Shown here: positions 24,438-33,366 of the stretch, one piece after another
Position numbering within the stretch: position 1 is the stretch's first letter
Layout of the letters: each line of letters starts with the position of its first letter
NCBI GenBank assembly: GCA_913045625.1
Contig: CAJWPE010000005.1
Span: 1 to 49,794 of the forward strand
Length of the DNA stretch: 49,794 nt
Origin: an uncultured Chloroflexota bacterium
GTDB lineage: Bacteria > Chloroflexota > Dehalococcoidia > Lucifugimonadales > UBA826
Direction of reading: 5' to 3'
Translations under genes and position numbers: made by a program
Notes under the pieces: model-generated
What the model was told of the DNA's origin: nothing
The model's database searches: none
What the model saw: only the letters and a program-made list of their open reading frames with translations

Positions 24438-25081
24438 TGAACTTCTTTTTTCACTTTTGTAATTTTCTTCAAAGAAGAACTTTAAAATGGTTTGGTGATT
24501 TTGAACAATCAGGAATAGAAAACGTTCCTCCTTTCGGACCTTTAATAGTCGTTTCAAATCACATGAGCGACATTGACCCATCTATCCTAGCTGTCACCAT
24601 TAAACGTAGATTATGGTTTTTATGTAAACATGAAGCTTTTAGGACATTCGCAAAAAGAAGATTCTTGTACGCTTATGGAGCTTTTCCTATCAATAGAGAA
24701 AAAGCTGATTTCTCAGCCCTAAAATGGGGAGTAAAAAAATTAAAAAATAATGAAGTATTAGTTTTATTTCCTGAAGGCCACATTAATTATGGTCAAATGA
24801 TAAAAGCTAAACAAGGGGTAGTAAGAATCATCCAAATGACAGATGCCACAATCCTTCCTGTTGCAATTACTGGGACAGAAAGATTTGAGCACAATGTAAT
24901 GAGAATATTGAACCCTACAGGCAAAATTACATGTACAATAGGATCGCCTTTTTCACTACCTAAAATTGAAGGCAAAATCACTCCTGAAGTCATGGATTCT
25001 TTAAATCAAATAATTATGGAAAGAATTGCTAATTTACTCCCAGAAAAATATAGAGGCGTATACAACATCAGTGCAAAATAA
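24437..25081 (+). CDS. plsC: 1-acyl-sn-glycerol-3-phosphate acyltransferase
   Basis: 214 residues of the PlsC family. The acyltransferase motifs are present: SNHMSDIDPS (HX4D), the GAFPINRE block, VLFPEGHINYGQ, and ILPVAITGTE. It acylates lysophosphatidate to phosphatidate at the membrane. The cmk-plsC pair is a conserved arrangement in many bacteria. It shares a base with the cmk stop and is 12 bases before glmS. Confidence 0.9.
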   Translation: MNFFFHFCNFLQRRTLKWFGDFEQSGIENVPPFGPLIVVSNHMSDIDPSILAVTIKRRLWFLCKHEAFRTFAKRRFLYAYGAFPINREKADFSALKWGVKKLKNNEVLVLFPEGHINYGQMIKAKQGVVRIIQMTDATILPVAITGTERFEHNVMRILNPTGKITCTIGSPFSLPKIEGKITPEVMDSLNQIIMERIANLLPEKYRGVYNISAK

Positions 25082-25093
25082 TTTGGTGAAAAA

Positions 25094-26935
25094 ATGTGCG
25101 GAATTATAGGATATACAGGTCACCGTCAAGCATCACCAATTCTTGTAGATGCTCTAAGCGACCTTGAATACAGAGGATATGACAGTGCTGGAATTTCTGT
25201 TTTTCAAGATGATCACACTCATCAAACTTATAGAACTGCCGGAAAAGTAGAAACATTAAAATCTACTTTAAATGGTCATTTAAATGGAAACTCAGGAATA
25301 GCTCATACCCGATGGGCCACTCATGGTGACCCTTCAATTGAAAACGCTCACCCGCACACTGATGAGGTTGGAAGTTTATCTGTAGTGCACAATGGAATAG
25401 TAGAAAACCATTTGGATTTACGGCACGAATTGATTAATAAAGGGCACAAATTCACATCCAATACTGATACAGAAACCATTCCTCACTTAATTGAGGATTT
25501 TATAAACAATGGAGATTCTTTTGAGAACTCTGTTCTTAAAGCAGCCCCAATGATTAAGGGAGCTAATTCAGTAGTATTAATGAATAATGACCACCCTGAC
25601 ACTATCATCGCATTTAAAAAAGGTTATGCTGGTGGATTAATTGTAGGAATAGGAGTTAAAGAAGTATTTATAGCTAGTGATTTAAGTGCTATTACTCCTC
25701 ACTGTAACAAAGTCGTTCACTTAGACGATTCCGAAATAGCAATTATTAAACCAGATCACGTGATTTTCAAAAACTTAGAAAATGTAGTCATCAACAAAAC
25801 AATAAATACCGTTTCAAGTAATCCTTTTGCCTCCGCTAAAGGTAAATACCGACATTTCATGCTAAAAGAAATACATGAGCAACCAGAATCTATCATTAGT
25901 TCTCTAAGAGGAAGAATATCTTTCGAAGATCATTCGATCAGATTAAAAGATTTAACACTGCCCGACAAAAAAATTGAAAAAATTGAAAAAATTTTTCTTA
26001 CTGGCATGGGCACTAGCATGCATGCTGCAATGTTGGGAAGATTATGGTTTGAAAAATTAGCAGGTATCCCTGCTGAATGGGACAATTCATCAGAGTTCAG
26101 GTATCGCGATCCAATAATTTCAGAAAAAACATTATTTATTTCAATTTCTCAGTCTGGAGAAACAGCAGACACATTGGCTGCAATGCAGTTGATGAAGGAA
26201 TCCACAATTGACCAAATCACCCTTTGCAATCACCCCAATGCACAATCAAGTCGACTGGCCAACGACACATTACAAATTCGTGCAGGTTTAGAAATAGGTG
26301 TAGCCGCAAGTAAAACATTTACATGTTCTCTTGTTACTTTGTACTTACTAGCAATTCATATCGGAATTGTCAGAGGACACATCGATCAAAATACAATCCC
26401 TGATCTGATTAATGAACTAGCAAAACTACCCGAATTAATGGGATCACTATTAAAAAGTAAAACAATTTATGAAGAATTAGCCGAAAAGTACCACAATAAT
26501 CCAGACTTCTTATTTCTTGGTCGAGGATTAAATTTCCCTATAGCTTTAGAGGGGGCCCTTAAACTTAAAGAAATCAGTTATCTACATGCTGAAGGCTATC
26601 CAGCAGGAGAAATGAAACACGGACCAATTTCTCTGATTGATAATCAAATGCCTATTGTCACAATAATTCCTCAAGATAGTACATATAATAAAATGTTAAA
26701 TAATTTGAGTGAGGCACAAGCTAGAGGTGGAGTCATAATTGCGATAGCTTCAGAAAGTGATAACTCGATTAAAAACTCAGCAGATCATGTAATTAAGATT
26801 CCCGACTGTTCGGAACTTTTGTCACCTTTATTAACTATAATTCCATTACAACTTCTTTCTTACTATATAGCTGTGAGAAGAGGTTGTGATGTCGATCAAC
26901 CTAGGAATTTAGCTAAATCAGTAACTGTAGAATAA
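25094..26935 (+). CDS. glmS: Glutamine-fructose-6-phosphate aminotransferase (isomerizing)
   Basis: 613 residues. After Met removal Cys1 of MCGIIGYTGHR is the glutaminase nucleophile; RGYDSAG, HTRWATHG and HNGIVENH complete that domain. Two SIS domains follow (GTSMHAAMLGRLWFE, SISQSGETADTLA, AEGYPAGEMKHGPI) and the end DVDQPRNLAKSVTVE is the family hallmark. It makes glucosamine-6-phosphate for cell-wall precursors. No glmS ribozyme-like leader is visible, as only 12 bases separate it from plsC. Confidence 0.97.
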   Translation: MCGIIGYTGHRQASPILVDALSDLEYRGYDSAGISVFQDDHTHQTYRTAGKVETLKSTLNGHLNGNSGIAHTRWATHGDPSIENAHPHTDEVGSLSVVHNGIVENHLDLRHELINKGHKFTSNTDTETIPHLIEDFINNGDSFENSVLKAAPMIKGANSVVLMNNDHPDTIIAFKKGYAGGLIVGIGVKEVFIASDLSAITPHCNKVVHLDDSEIAIIKPDHVIFKNLENVVINKTINTVSSNPFASAKGKYRHFMLKEIHEQPESIISSLRGRISFEDHSIRLKDLTLPDKKIEKIEKIFLTGMGTSMHAAMLGRLWFEKLAGIPAEWDNSSEFRYRDPIISEKTLFISISQSGETADTLAAMQLMKESTIDQITLCNHPNAQSSRLANDTLQIRAGLEIGVAASKTFTCSLVTLYLLAIHIGIVRGHIDQNTIPDLINELAKLPELMGSLLKSKTIYEELAEKYHNNPDFLFLGRGLNFPIALEGALKLKEISYLHAEGYPAGEMKHGPISLIDNQMPIVTIIPQDSTYNKMLNNLSEAQARGGVIIAIASESDNSIKNSADHVIKIPDCSELLSPLLTIIPLQLLSYYIAVRRGCDVDQPRNLAKSVTVE

Positions 26936-26962
26936 ATTTTCAAAAAAAATCATCTCACATTA

Positions 26963-27853
26963 ATGCCCTCTGAACAAAACCACAATTTACGAATAGCCAT
27001 AGTTTTTATAGTTACGGGGTCAGCATTTGCTGCAGCCTGCAACATACTAGCAAAAATAGCTCAGTCTGATTTATTAGGGGAACCTCTTCATCCATTACAA
27101 GTAAGTCAGGGTAGATTTTTATTTGCTTTTTTAATTATTTCAAGCTTTACAATAATTAGAAGACCAAAATTTACAAAACCAAACCTACCTGTTCACGTAT
27201 TCAGAACTTTTTGTGGTTACAGTGGAGTCAGTTTAATGTTTACTGCTGCAGCACTAATACCAATTTCAGATGCTACAGCACTAGGATTTTTAAACCCAAT
27301 TTTTGGATTATTTTTTGCAATTCCTATCCTAAAAGAAAAAGTAGGAAAACTAAGGTGGTTAGCTACAGTTATTGGTTTTGTTGGGGCTATGATTCTTATT
27401 AGACCGACAAATTCAACTTTTGATCCCGGAGCAATTTTTGCAGTGGTTGCTGCTTTATCAATTGGATTAGAGCTAGTATTAATCAAATTTCTCACTGGAA
27501 AAGAAAAAACTGTTCAAATATTACTCATCAATAATGCGATAGGACTTACTATATCTACCCTAGTAATGATTAATTTTTGGGCTCCACCGACTATGATGCA
27601 ATGGATTCTACTTGCCGGAATTGGCATATTTATGATCACAACCCAAACTTGCAATATTTATGCCCTCAGAAATGCAGATGCTAGCTTTATTGTCCCTTTC
27701 ACTTTCAGTACTTTAATCTTTGTTTCTATATATGATTATTTGATTTTCTCATCTTATCCAGATTACATAAGTGTTTTGGGAGCTGCAGTGATTATTAGCG
27801 GAGTTGGACTAATTGCGTGGCAAGAAATCAAAAAACACAAAAAAATAGCTTGA
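26963..27853 (+). CDS. EamA/DMT-family transporter
   Basis: 296 residues with ten predicted membrane segments in two EamA repeats (AACNILAKIA to the first half, then AIFAVVAALSIGLELVLIKFL). The conserved hinge ISDATALGFLNPIFGLFFAI is typical of DMT exporters. The ligand is unknown; drug, metabolite or amino-acid efflux are usual for the family. It follows glmS after 27 bases and probably closes that operon. Confidence 0.85.
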   Translation: MPSEQNHNLRIAIVFIVTGSAFAAACNILAKIAQSDLLGEPLHPLQVSQGRFLFAFLIISSFTIIRRPKFTKPNLPVHVFRTFCGYSGVSLMFTAAALIPISDATALGFLNPIFGLFFAIPILKEKVGKLRWLATVIGFVGAMILIRPTNSTFDPGAIFAVVAALSIGLELVLIKFLTGKEKTVQILLINNAIGLTISTLVMINFWAPPTMMQWILLAGIGIFMITTQTCNIYALRNADASFIVPFTFSTLIFVSIYDYLIFSSYPDYISVLGAAVIISGVGLIAWQEIKKHKKIA

Positions 27854-27883
27854 TTTTTTATTTTTTAAATTAATTTTATTTTG

Positions 27884-27889
27884 TATAAT
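27884..27889 (+). promoter_or_regulatory. Candidate -10 box before the methyltransferase-like gene
   Basis: TATAAT in TTTTGTATAATC lies 20 bases before the preferred ATG at 27909. The upstream stretch is nearly pure A/T, so no -35 can be assigned. If real it excludes the GTG at 27894 as start. Confidence 0.3.
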
Positions 27890-27908
27890 CTCTGTGAAAA
27901 TCTGCAGG

Positions 27909-28607
27909 ATGAAGATGACAAAATTAAACATGACCACAGATTCATATCAACCAATTAATACAGGTTTTTCTTTTAGAAAACTAATTAGAATCATTGGCAT
28001 TACTAAAAACAATGTCATTTGGTTCCTTAGTAGGTTTATTCCTCAAATAGAATCTAGCATTCTGTTTGCTGGTGATGACAAATTATTTAAACAAATTTTG
28101 ATTGAATCTAAGTACTATGGCGAGTACGGAGTAGGGCATTCCACAAAATGGGTTTACAAAAATACTTATGCAAAAATACTAGCTGTAGATACTTCACATA
28201 ATTGGGTTAAAAGAACCGAAAAAGAATTAAAATTTGATAAAAGAGTCAAGATAAATTGGGCAAATCTTGGGCCCGTTAGAGCGCTAGGAAGACCAGTAAA
28301 TTACGACTACAGACACAACTTTGATGAATATACTTCGTCCATATGGACTAGAGATGAAAAACCAGATGTCGTTTTAATAGATGGAAGATTTAGAGTAGCT
28401 TGTTTTTTAAAAAGCTTATTAAATGCTAACCCATCTACCATCATTCTCTTTGATGATTATGTGAACAGGCCGCATTATCATATTGTAGAAGAATTTTTGA
28501 TACCAAAACAAATTTGTGGACGACAAGCTTGTTTTGTAGTTCCTGCAAACTTAGACAAAGAAAATATCAATAAAATGTACAACCAATTTTTAATTGTCAT
28601 GGATTAA
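27909..28607 (+). CDS. Putative SAM-dependent methyltransferase-like protein
   Basis: About 232 residues. ESSILFAGDDKLFKQILI and YAKILAVDTSHNWVKRTEKEL read like the first two strands of a class I methyltransferase. KPDVVLIDGRFRVACFLK and TIILFDDYVNRPHYHIVEEF resemble the post-motif region of cyanobacterial and SAR202-type sugar or lipid methyltransferases, but the GxGxG motif is not obvious. The start could be 27909 or the ATG at 27915 (better spaced from CAGGA). It stands alone between the EamA gene and a 73-residue ORF. Function is not established. Confidence 0.55.
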   Translation: MKMTKLNMTTDSYQPINTGFSFRKLIRIIGITKNNVIWFLSRFIPQIESSILFAGDDKLFKQILIESKYYGEYGVGHSTKWVYKNTYAKILAVDTSHNWVKRTEKELKFDKRVKINWANLGPVRALGRPVNYDYRHNFDEYTSSIWTRDEKPDVVLIDGRFRVACFLKSLLNANPSTIILFDDYVNRPHYHIVEEFLIPKQICGRQACFVVPANLDKENINKMYNQFLIVMD

Positions 28608-28612
28608 TATAC

Positions 28613-28641
28613 TTGATAGGAATAGGTTGTTATGCTAAGTT
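28613..28641 (+). promoter_or_regulatory. Candidate promoter for the 73-aa protein and hydrolase
   Basis: TTGATA (28613-28618), 17 bases, then TAAGTT (28636-28641) preceded by TGC, which could serve as an extended -10. An AGGAG follows at 28657-28661 before the ATG. Confidence 0.4.
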
Positions 28642-28669
28642 TCTCCCAATTTAGATAGGAGACCCAAAC

Positions 28670-28891
28670 ATGTTGCCACACGTAGAGAAATTTGGGATAT
28701 ATTTCAACGCCAAAGACGAATCAGTGGTCAGAATCACTTCGCCGTATTGGTTCCCACCAGAACCCGAATGGATATTTGTAACAAATGAAGTAAATGCCAC
28801 ATTAACTAGTATTAGAGAGACAATTAAATCTGAAGGGATATCTCAAAATACTGAAAATGTAAAATGGGGCCGTATCCCTTTATTGGATTAA
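28670..28891 (+). CDS. Hypothetical 73-residue protein
   Basis: The product has no recognised family. It is acidic-to-neutral, contains SPYWFPPEPEWIFVTNE and ends VKWGRIPLLD, with no membrane segment or signal peptide. A good AGGAG eight bases before the ATG, a candidate promoter upstream and a hydrolase gene 4 bases downstream support a real gene in a two-gene operon. It may be lineage-specific. Confidence 0.65.
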   Translation: MLPHVEKFGIYFNAKDESVVRITSPYWFPPEPEWIFVTNEVNATLTSIRETIKSEGISQNTENVKWGRIPLLD

Positions 28892-28895
28892 TTAT

Positions 28896-29804
28896 ATGTC
28901 AGATCAAAAAGGCTTATCACTATACGAAGCAGCCAAAGCGTCAGGCGTTAGTTTTTCAAAAGATTGGGTACCTTCAAGCAATTATATTGAAGCAAATGGT
29001 CTAAATTTTCATTATTTACAATGGGGAGATAAATCTAACCCAACTATGATCATGTTGCATGGTTTTGCACAACAATGCCATTCATGGGATTTCGTAGCCC
29101 TTTCATTTGCAGACAAATACAACATTTTAGCTATAGACCAAAGAGGACATGGTGACAGCGACTGGGATCCACAAAAAGATTACACACCTGAAGCTCAACA
29201 AAAAGATATCGCTGCAATAGTGAATAAATTAGAATTAAACGATTTTGTATTAATGGGACTATCAATGGGTGGAAGAAATTCATTTACTTATGCTTCAAAC
29301 CATCCAGAAAAAGTAAAAGCTCTAGTAATAGTAGATGCCGGACCAGAAAATGTCAGAGTCGGTACTCAAAACATTAGAAATTTCGTTGAACAAGAAGATG
29401 AACTAGATTCCATCGATGCATTTGTTGACAGAGTTATAGCTTACAATCCCAGAAGAGATAGAACTCAAATCAGAGGGAGTATCGTAAATAATCTAAAAGA
29501 ACTACCTAATGGTAAATGGACATGGAAATACGACAAAATACTTCGTTCTGCAGGCAGAATGGGAAAACCCCAAGACCCTGAAGTAACAAAAAAACTTTGG
29601 GGATACATTGAATCACTTGAATGCCCAACTCTAGTAGTTAGAGGAGACTCTAGTGACATTATAGCAACAGGTACAGCCGATGATATGGTGGATAGAATTC
29701 CAAACGGGCATTTAGCTATAGTAGAAAATGCAGGACACCTTGTAATGGGAGATAATCCTTCAGGATTTGAAAAAGCTGTAAGTAAATTTATTAACGATTT
29801 GTAG
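28896..29804 (+). CDS. Alpha/beta hydrolase
   Basis: 302 residues. The nucleophile Ser lies in the elbow GLSMGGRNS, the oxyanion region is MLHGFAQQCHSW, the acid is probably in VVRGDSSDII, and the His in NAGHLVMGDNP. Similar hydrolases act on esters, C-C bonds of aromatic cleavage products, or epoxides; the substrate is unknown. It starts 4 bases after the 73-residue gene. Confidence 0.88.
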   Translation: MSDQKGLSLYEAAKASGVSFSKDWVPSSNYIEANGLNFHYLQWGDKSNPTMIMLHGFAQQCHSWDFVALSFADKYNILAIDQRGHGDSDWDPQKDYTPEAQQKDIAAIVNKLELNDFVLMGLSMGGRNSFTYASNHPEKVKALVIVDAGPENVRVGTQNIRNFVEQEDELDSIDAFVDRVIAYNPRRDRTQIRGSIVNNLKELPNGKWTWKYDKILRSAGRMGKPQDPEVTKKLWGYIESLECPTLVVRGDSSDIIATGTADDMVDRIPNGHLAIVENAGHLVMGDNPSGFEKAVSKFINDL

Positions 29805-29811
29805 CTATGAA

Positions 29812-29840
29812 TTGCTACTAACGCAACTGAATGATACAAT
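29812..29840 (+). promoter_or_regulatory. Sigma70-type promoter of rpsO
   Basis: TTGCTA (29812-29817), a 17-base spacer and TACAAT (29835-29840). The transcription start would be near 29847, about 40 bases before rpsO. Spacing is ideal and both boxes match well. Confidence 0.6.
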
Positions 29841-29886
29841 TTCATGTCTAAAGAAAAGATAATAAAAAGTGAGAGGAATCCAGGAG

Positions 29887-30156
29887 TTGGGATTGGATAA
29901 GGCTGAGAAGCAAACTGTAATTGAAGAATATAGACTACACGACAAGGACACTGGTTCTGTTGAATCTCAAGTCGCTGTCCTGAGCACAAGAATCACAGAA
30001 CTTACACAGCATCTAAGAGAGCACAATCACGATGAATCTACCCGAAGAGGTCTGCTCAAAATGGTAGGTAAGAGAAAAAAGTTGTTGAAATACTTAAACA
30101 ATAAAGACGTGAATAAGTATCGCTCATTAATTTCAAGACTAGGATTGAGAAGGTAA
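29887..30156 (+). CDS. rpsO: 30S ribosomal protein S15
   Basis: S15 binds 16S rRNA early in small-subunit assembly. Conserved blocks are [27 protein letters not shown] and the end [16 protein letters not shown]. Starting at TTG 29887 gives 89 residues, the family's normal length, with GAGAGGA nine bases upstream. TTG 29893 is also possible with AGGAG six bases before it. A GTG 18 bases further up gives an unneeded extension that overlaps the ribosome site. It precedes pnp, the widely conserved rpsO-pnp pair. Confidence 0.93.
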   Translation: MGLDKAEKQTVIEEYRLHDKDTGSVESQVAVLSTRITELTQHLREHNHDESTRRGLLKMVGKRKKLLKYLNNKDVNKYRSLISRLGLRR

Positions 30157-30217
30157 CGACCTTTTTAATTTTCATAGTACTCGCCCCTTAAGTTCCCCTC
30201 TAATTAGGAGATATACC

Positions 30218-32563
30218 ATTTCAGCATTAAATGTTAGCCGTCAAATTGGCGATATAGAATTAAAATTTGAAACTGGAGTATTAGCACCAAAAGCTAGTGG
30301 CTCAGTTCTAATTACTCAAGGTGATAATGTAGTGTTAGCTACAGTTACAATGAGCTCCCCAAGACAAGGAATTGATTTCTTTCCTCTAACTGTTGACCTA
30401 GAAGAAAGACATTATGCTATCGGACAAATACCCGGTAGTTTTTTTAGAAGAGAAGGAAGACCTACTACACAAGCTATTTTGACATGTAGGTTAATCGACA
30501 GGCCTATTAGACCTCTTTTTCCAAAAGGATTCAAAAATGAAGTGCAAGTAATTGCCACTACTCTTTCAAGTGATAAAGAAACTCCATTAGATATACTAGC
30601 TCTAAATGGAGTATCTACAGCTCTTACAATCTCAAACATTCCGTTTAATGGACCATTAGCAGCTACTAGAATGGGATACATAGATGGAGAATTCATAATC
30701 AACCCATCATATGAACAACTAAGCGAAAGTCTTTTAGATATCGTAGTTGCTAGTACAAAAGATGGGGTATCAATGATGGAAGCTGGAGCAACAGAAATTG
30801 ATGAAGACATCGTTTATGAAGCTATAGAAATAGCACATCAGACAAATCAAGAAATCATTGAGTTACAAGAAGATTTTGTAAAAATTGCAGGAAAAGACAA
30901 ATCTGATTTCACGCCTATAGGTCACGATCCTGAAGCAGTAGAAAAATCAAGAAGTATTCTAGGTGACCAAATTTACCAATCTCTTTGTGACGCTTCAGAT
31001 CAAGATGATATGCGTGCAAAATTAAAAGATTTAGAAGAAAAGTTAAAAACTGATTTAGAAGAAGAATTTGAATCAAATGTAATTTCTGGAGCTTTTGAAG
31101 AATTACTAGATGAACAATTTAGACTTCGAATCCTCAAAGATGGTGTCCGCCCTGATGGACGAGGCCTTAAAGAAATCAGAGAATTGTCTGCAGATGTTTC
31201 TTTATTGCCTAGAGCTCACGGCACTGGACTCTTCAACAGAGGTGAAACTCAAATTTTAGGGGTTACGACTTTAGGGTCATCAGGAGATGCTCAAAAAATT
31301 GATAATCTAAGTCCTGAAACATCTAAAAAATTTATGCTTCATTATAATTTCCCACCGTATTCAGTCGGTGAAGCGGGTAGAGTTGGTTCTCCAGGTAGAA
31401 GAGAAATTGGACATGGCGCTTTAGCCGAAAGAGCTTTGAGTGCGGTACTACCTTCACAAGAAGATTTCCCTTACACAATAAGAATAGTTTGTGAAGCTTT
31501 AAGCTCAAATGGAAGTACTTCAATGGGCAGTGTTTGTGCAGGAACTTTATCTTTAATGGATGCAGGTGTACCTATATCTTCTCCTGTAGCTGGAATTTCT
31601 GTCGGGTTGATCACAGGTGAAGATGATTCCTACGTGACACTTACAGATATTCAAGGACTAGAAGACCATGTAGGAGATATGGATTTTAAAGTTGCAGGCA
31701 CATCAAGTGGTATAACAGCCATACAATTAGACATTAAAGTTAACAGCATAAGTTTTGCAGTTATCAAAGACACACTGGCACAAGCAAAAGAAGCTAGGGC
31801 TCAAATATTAAATGTTATTGAAACTGCAATTCCAGAAGTGCGACAAGAAGTAAGTCCTCATGCTCCTAGAATTCAAAAGATCCAAGTTCCTGTAGATAAA
31901 ATAGGAACCGTCATTGGACCGGGTGGAAAAATGATCCGAAGTATTGTTGAGGAAACAGGCGCTACTGTAGATATAGAAGATGACGGAACAATACTGATTG
32001 GATCTTCTGATGCTGAAAGTGCAAACAAAGCAATTTCAATCATTAACGATCTAACACGAGAAATTCAAGTTGGTGAAATGTTCACAGGAAAAGTTGCCAA
32101 AGTTGCTTCATTTGGAGCATTTGTAACACTTTTACCTGGGACTGACGGTATGGTTCACATTAGTGAATTGGACGAAAGTAGAGTCGAAAAAGTAGAAGAT
32201 GTAGTCAATGTTGGAGATAGTATTACCGTTAAAGTTATCAATATTGATAATGCGGGAAAAATTAAATTATCCCGAAAAGCTGCATTAAATCCATCCGCAT
32301 CTAACGAAATAGTAAAAGCAGAACCTATAGATGTGAATGTAGGTGATATTATCACTGGAGCAGTAGTTAATATCACAAAATTTGGAGCTTTTGTAGAAAT
32401 TGCTCCAGGAACAGATGGAATGGTTCACATTAGTGAATTAGAAAACTATCGTGTAGCTAATGTAGAAGACGTTGTTAGTGTTGGTGAAGAAATCACTGTT
32501 GAGGTAATAGAAATTAATGATAATAAAATTAAATTATCTAGGAAATCATTACTTACGGATTAA
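30218..32563 (+). CDS. pnp: Polyribonucleotide nucleotidyltransferase (PNPase), ATT start, two S1 domains
   Basis: PNPase degrades RNA 3' to 5' by phosphorolysis. Homology (VSRQIGDIELKFETGVLAPKA) begins right after ATT at 30218, placed seven bases downstream of a clean AGGAG. No ATG, GTG or TTG stands in frame until GTG 30332, which would cut off the first 38 conserved residues, so the start looks like ATT. Domains: RNase PH 1 (RREGRPT), linker, RNase PH 2 (FNRGETQILGVTTLG, GDMDFKVAGTSSG catalytic region), KH (about 548-610, GTVIGPGGKMIR), then two tandem S1 domains (about 617-690 and 705-778), where the family normally has one. It ends in TAATG overlapping dapB. Confidence 0.93.
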   Translation: MSALNVSRQIGDIELKFETGVLAPKASGSVLITQGDNVVLATVTMSSPRQGIDFFPLTVDLEERHYAIGQIPGSFFRREGRPTTQAILTCRLIDRPIRPLFPKGFKNEVQVIATTLSSDKETPLDILALNGVSTALTISNIPFNGPLAATRMGYIDGEFIINPSYEQLSESLLDIVVASTKDGVSMMEAGATEIDEDIVYEAIEIAHQTNQEIIELQEDFVKIAGKDKSDFTPIGHDPEAVEKSRSILGDQIYQSLCDASDQDDMRAKLKDLEEKLKTDLEEEFESNVISGAFEELLDEQFRLRILKDGVRPDGRGLKEIRELSADVSLLPRAHGTGLFNRGETQILGVTTLGSSGDAQKIDNLSPETSKKFMLHYNFPPYSVGEAGRVGSPGRREIGHGALAERALSAVLPSQEDFPYTIRIVCEALSSNGSTSMGSVCAGTLSLMDAGVPISSPVAGISVGLITGEDDSYVTLTDIQGLEDHVGDMDFKVAGTSSGITAIQLDIKVNSISFAVIKDTLAQAKEARAQILNVIETAIPEVRQEVSPHAPRIQKIQVPVDKIGTVIGPGGKMIRSIVEETGATVDIEDDGTILIGSSDAESANKAISIINDLTREIQVGEMFTGKVAKVASFGAFVTLLPGTDGMVHISELDESRVEKVEDVVNVGDSITVKVINIDNAGKIKLSRKAALNPSASNEIVKAEPIDVNVGDIITGAVVNITKFGAFVEIAPGTDGMVHISELENYRVANVEDVVSVGEEITVEVIEINDNKIKLSRKSLLTD
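32150..32439 (+). repeat. Tandem S1-domain duplication within pnp
   Basis: The two S1-coding units share long near-identical stretches: GTDGMVHISEL occurs in both and a 20-base run is identical at 32150-32169 and 32420-32439, exactly 270 bases (90 codons) apart. This suggests an internal duplication rather than capture of an unrelated S1 domain. Confidence 0.8.
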
Positions 32564-33366
32564 TGAATACGATGACTGATATCAAAGTTGTAGTTAATGG
32601 CGCATTAGGAAGAATGGGCCAAGAAGTTCTCAATGCTGTTTACAAAGCAGAAGGACTTACTGCAGTAGCTGGATCAGATGTTGCTGCCACTTCTAAAACA
32701 GTTAAAATTCCAAACACCTCAATTGAACTCCCGATTTTTAACAATATTAATGATGCACTATCAAATTCTGATGTTGTTGTAGATTTCAGTAATGCTTCAG
32801 GTGCAATGAAAGTAATTACTGCTGCATCAAAAGCAGGAGTTAATTGCGTAATAGGATCCACAGGTTTATCTGACGAAGATTTTAAAAATGCAAAATCTTT
32901 ATCTGAAGAAAACCAAGTGAGTGTAATTATTGCTCCAAACTTCGCTATTGGTGCGGTACTTATGACTCATTTAGTAAAAGAATCAGCTAAGTTTTTTGAC
33001 TACGCTGATTTAACTGAGGTTCACCATGAAGCAAAAATAGACTCTCCTTCTGGAACAGCAATTTCAATTGCACAAGCTGCATATGAAGGAAAGCAATCTG
33101 ATTTCCAAAACCCAAAACCTGAAAAGGATTTAATAGATAACACTAGAGGTGGTTCATTCAATGGGGTAGTAATCCACAGCGGGAGAATGCCTGGAAGAGT
33201 AGCCCACCATGAAATGGTTTTTGCATCTTTAGGACAAACGTTAACAATTCGACATGATTCGATTAATCGTGAAAGCTTTATGCCAGGCGTAGTAATGGCC
33301 ATTAGGGCTACTTCAGAAATGAAAGGATTAACAATAGGTCTAGAAAAAATCATGGGGCTAAAATGA
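32563..33366 (+). CDS. dapB: 4-hydroxy-tetrahydrodipicolinate reductase
   Basis: 267 residues of DapB: NAD(P)H-binding VVVNGALGRMGQEV, GSTGLSDEDF, APNFAIGAVLM, and the signature EVHHEAKIDSPSGTAI. It reduces HTPA to tetrahydrodipicolinate in the diaminopimelate pathway. The start may be ATG 32563 or ATG 32572, which gives the usual short N-terminus. It overlaps pnp at its start and asd at its stop. Confidence 0.95.
   Translation: MNTMTDIKVVVNGALGRMGQEVLNAVYKAEGLTAVAGSDVAATSKTVKIPNTSIELPIFNNINDALSNSDVVVDFSNASGAMKVITAASKAGVNCVIGSTGLSDEDFKNAKSLSEENQVSVIIAPNFAIGAVLMTHLVKESAKFFDYADLTEVHHEAKIDSPSGTAISIAQAAYEGKQSDFQNPKPEKDLIDNTRGGSFNGVVIHSGRMPGRVAHHEMVFASLGQTLTIRHDSINRESFMPGVVMAIRATSEMKGLTIGLEKIMGLK

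Noticed and set aside
29465-29989. 174-residue ORF on the minus strand
   Set aside because: It lies across the hydrolase, the rpsO promoter and the rpsO start, is antisense to conserved genes and has no ribosome site or family match.
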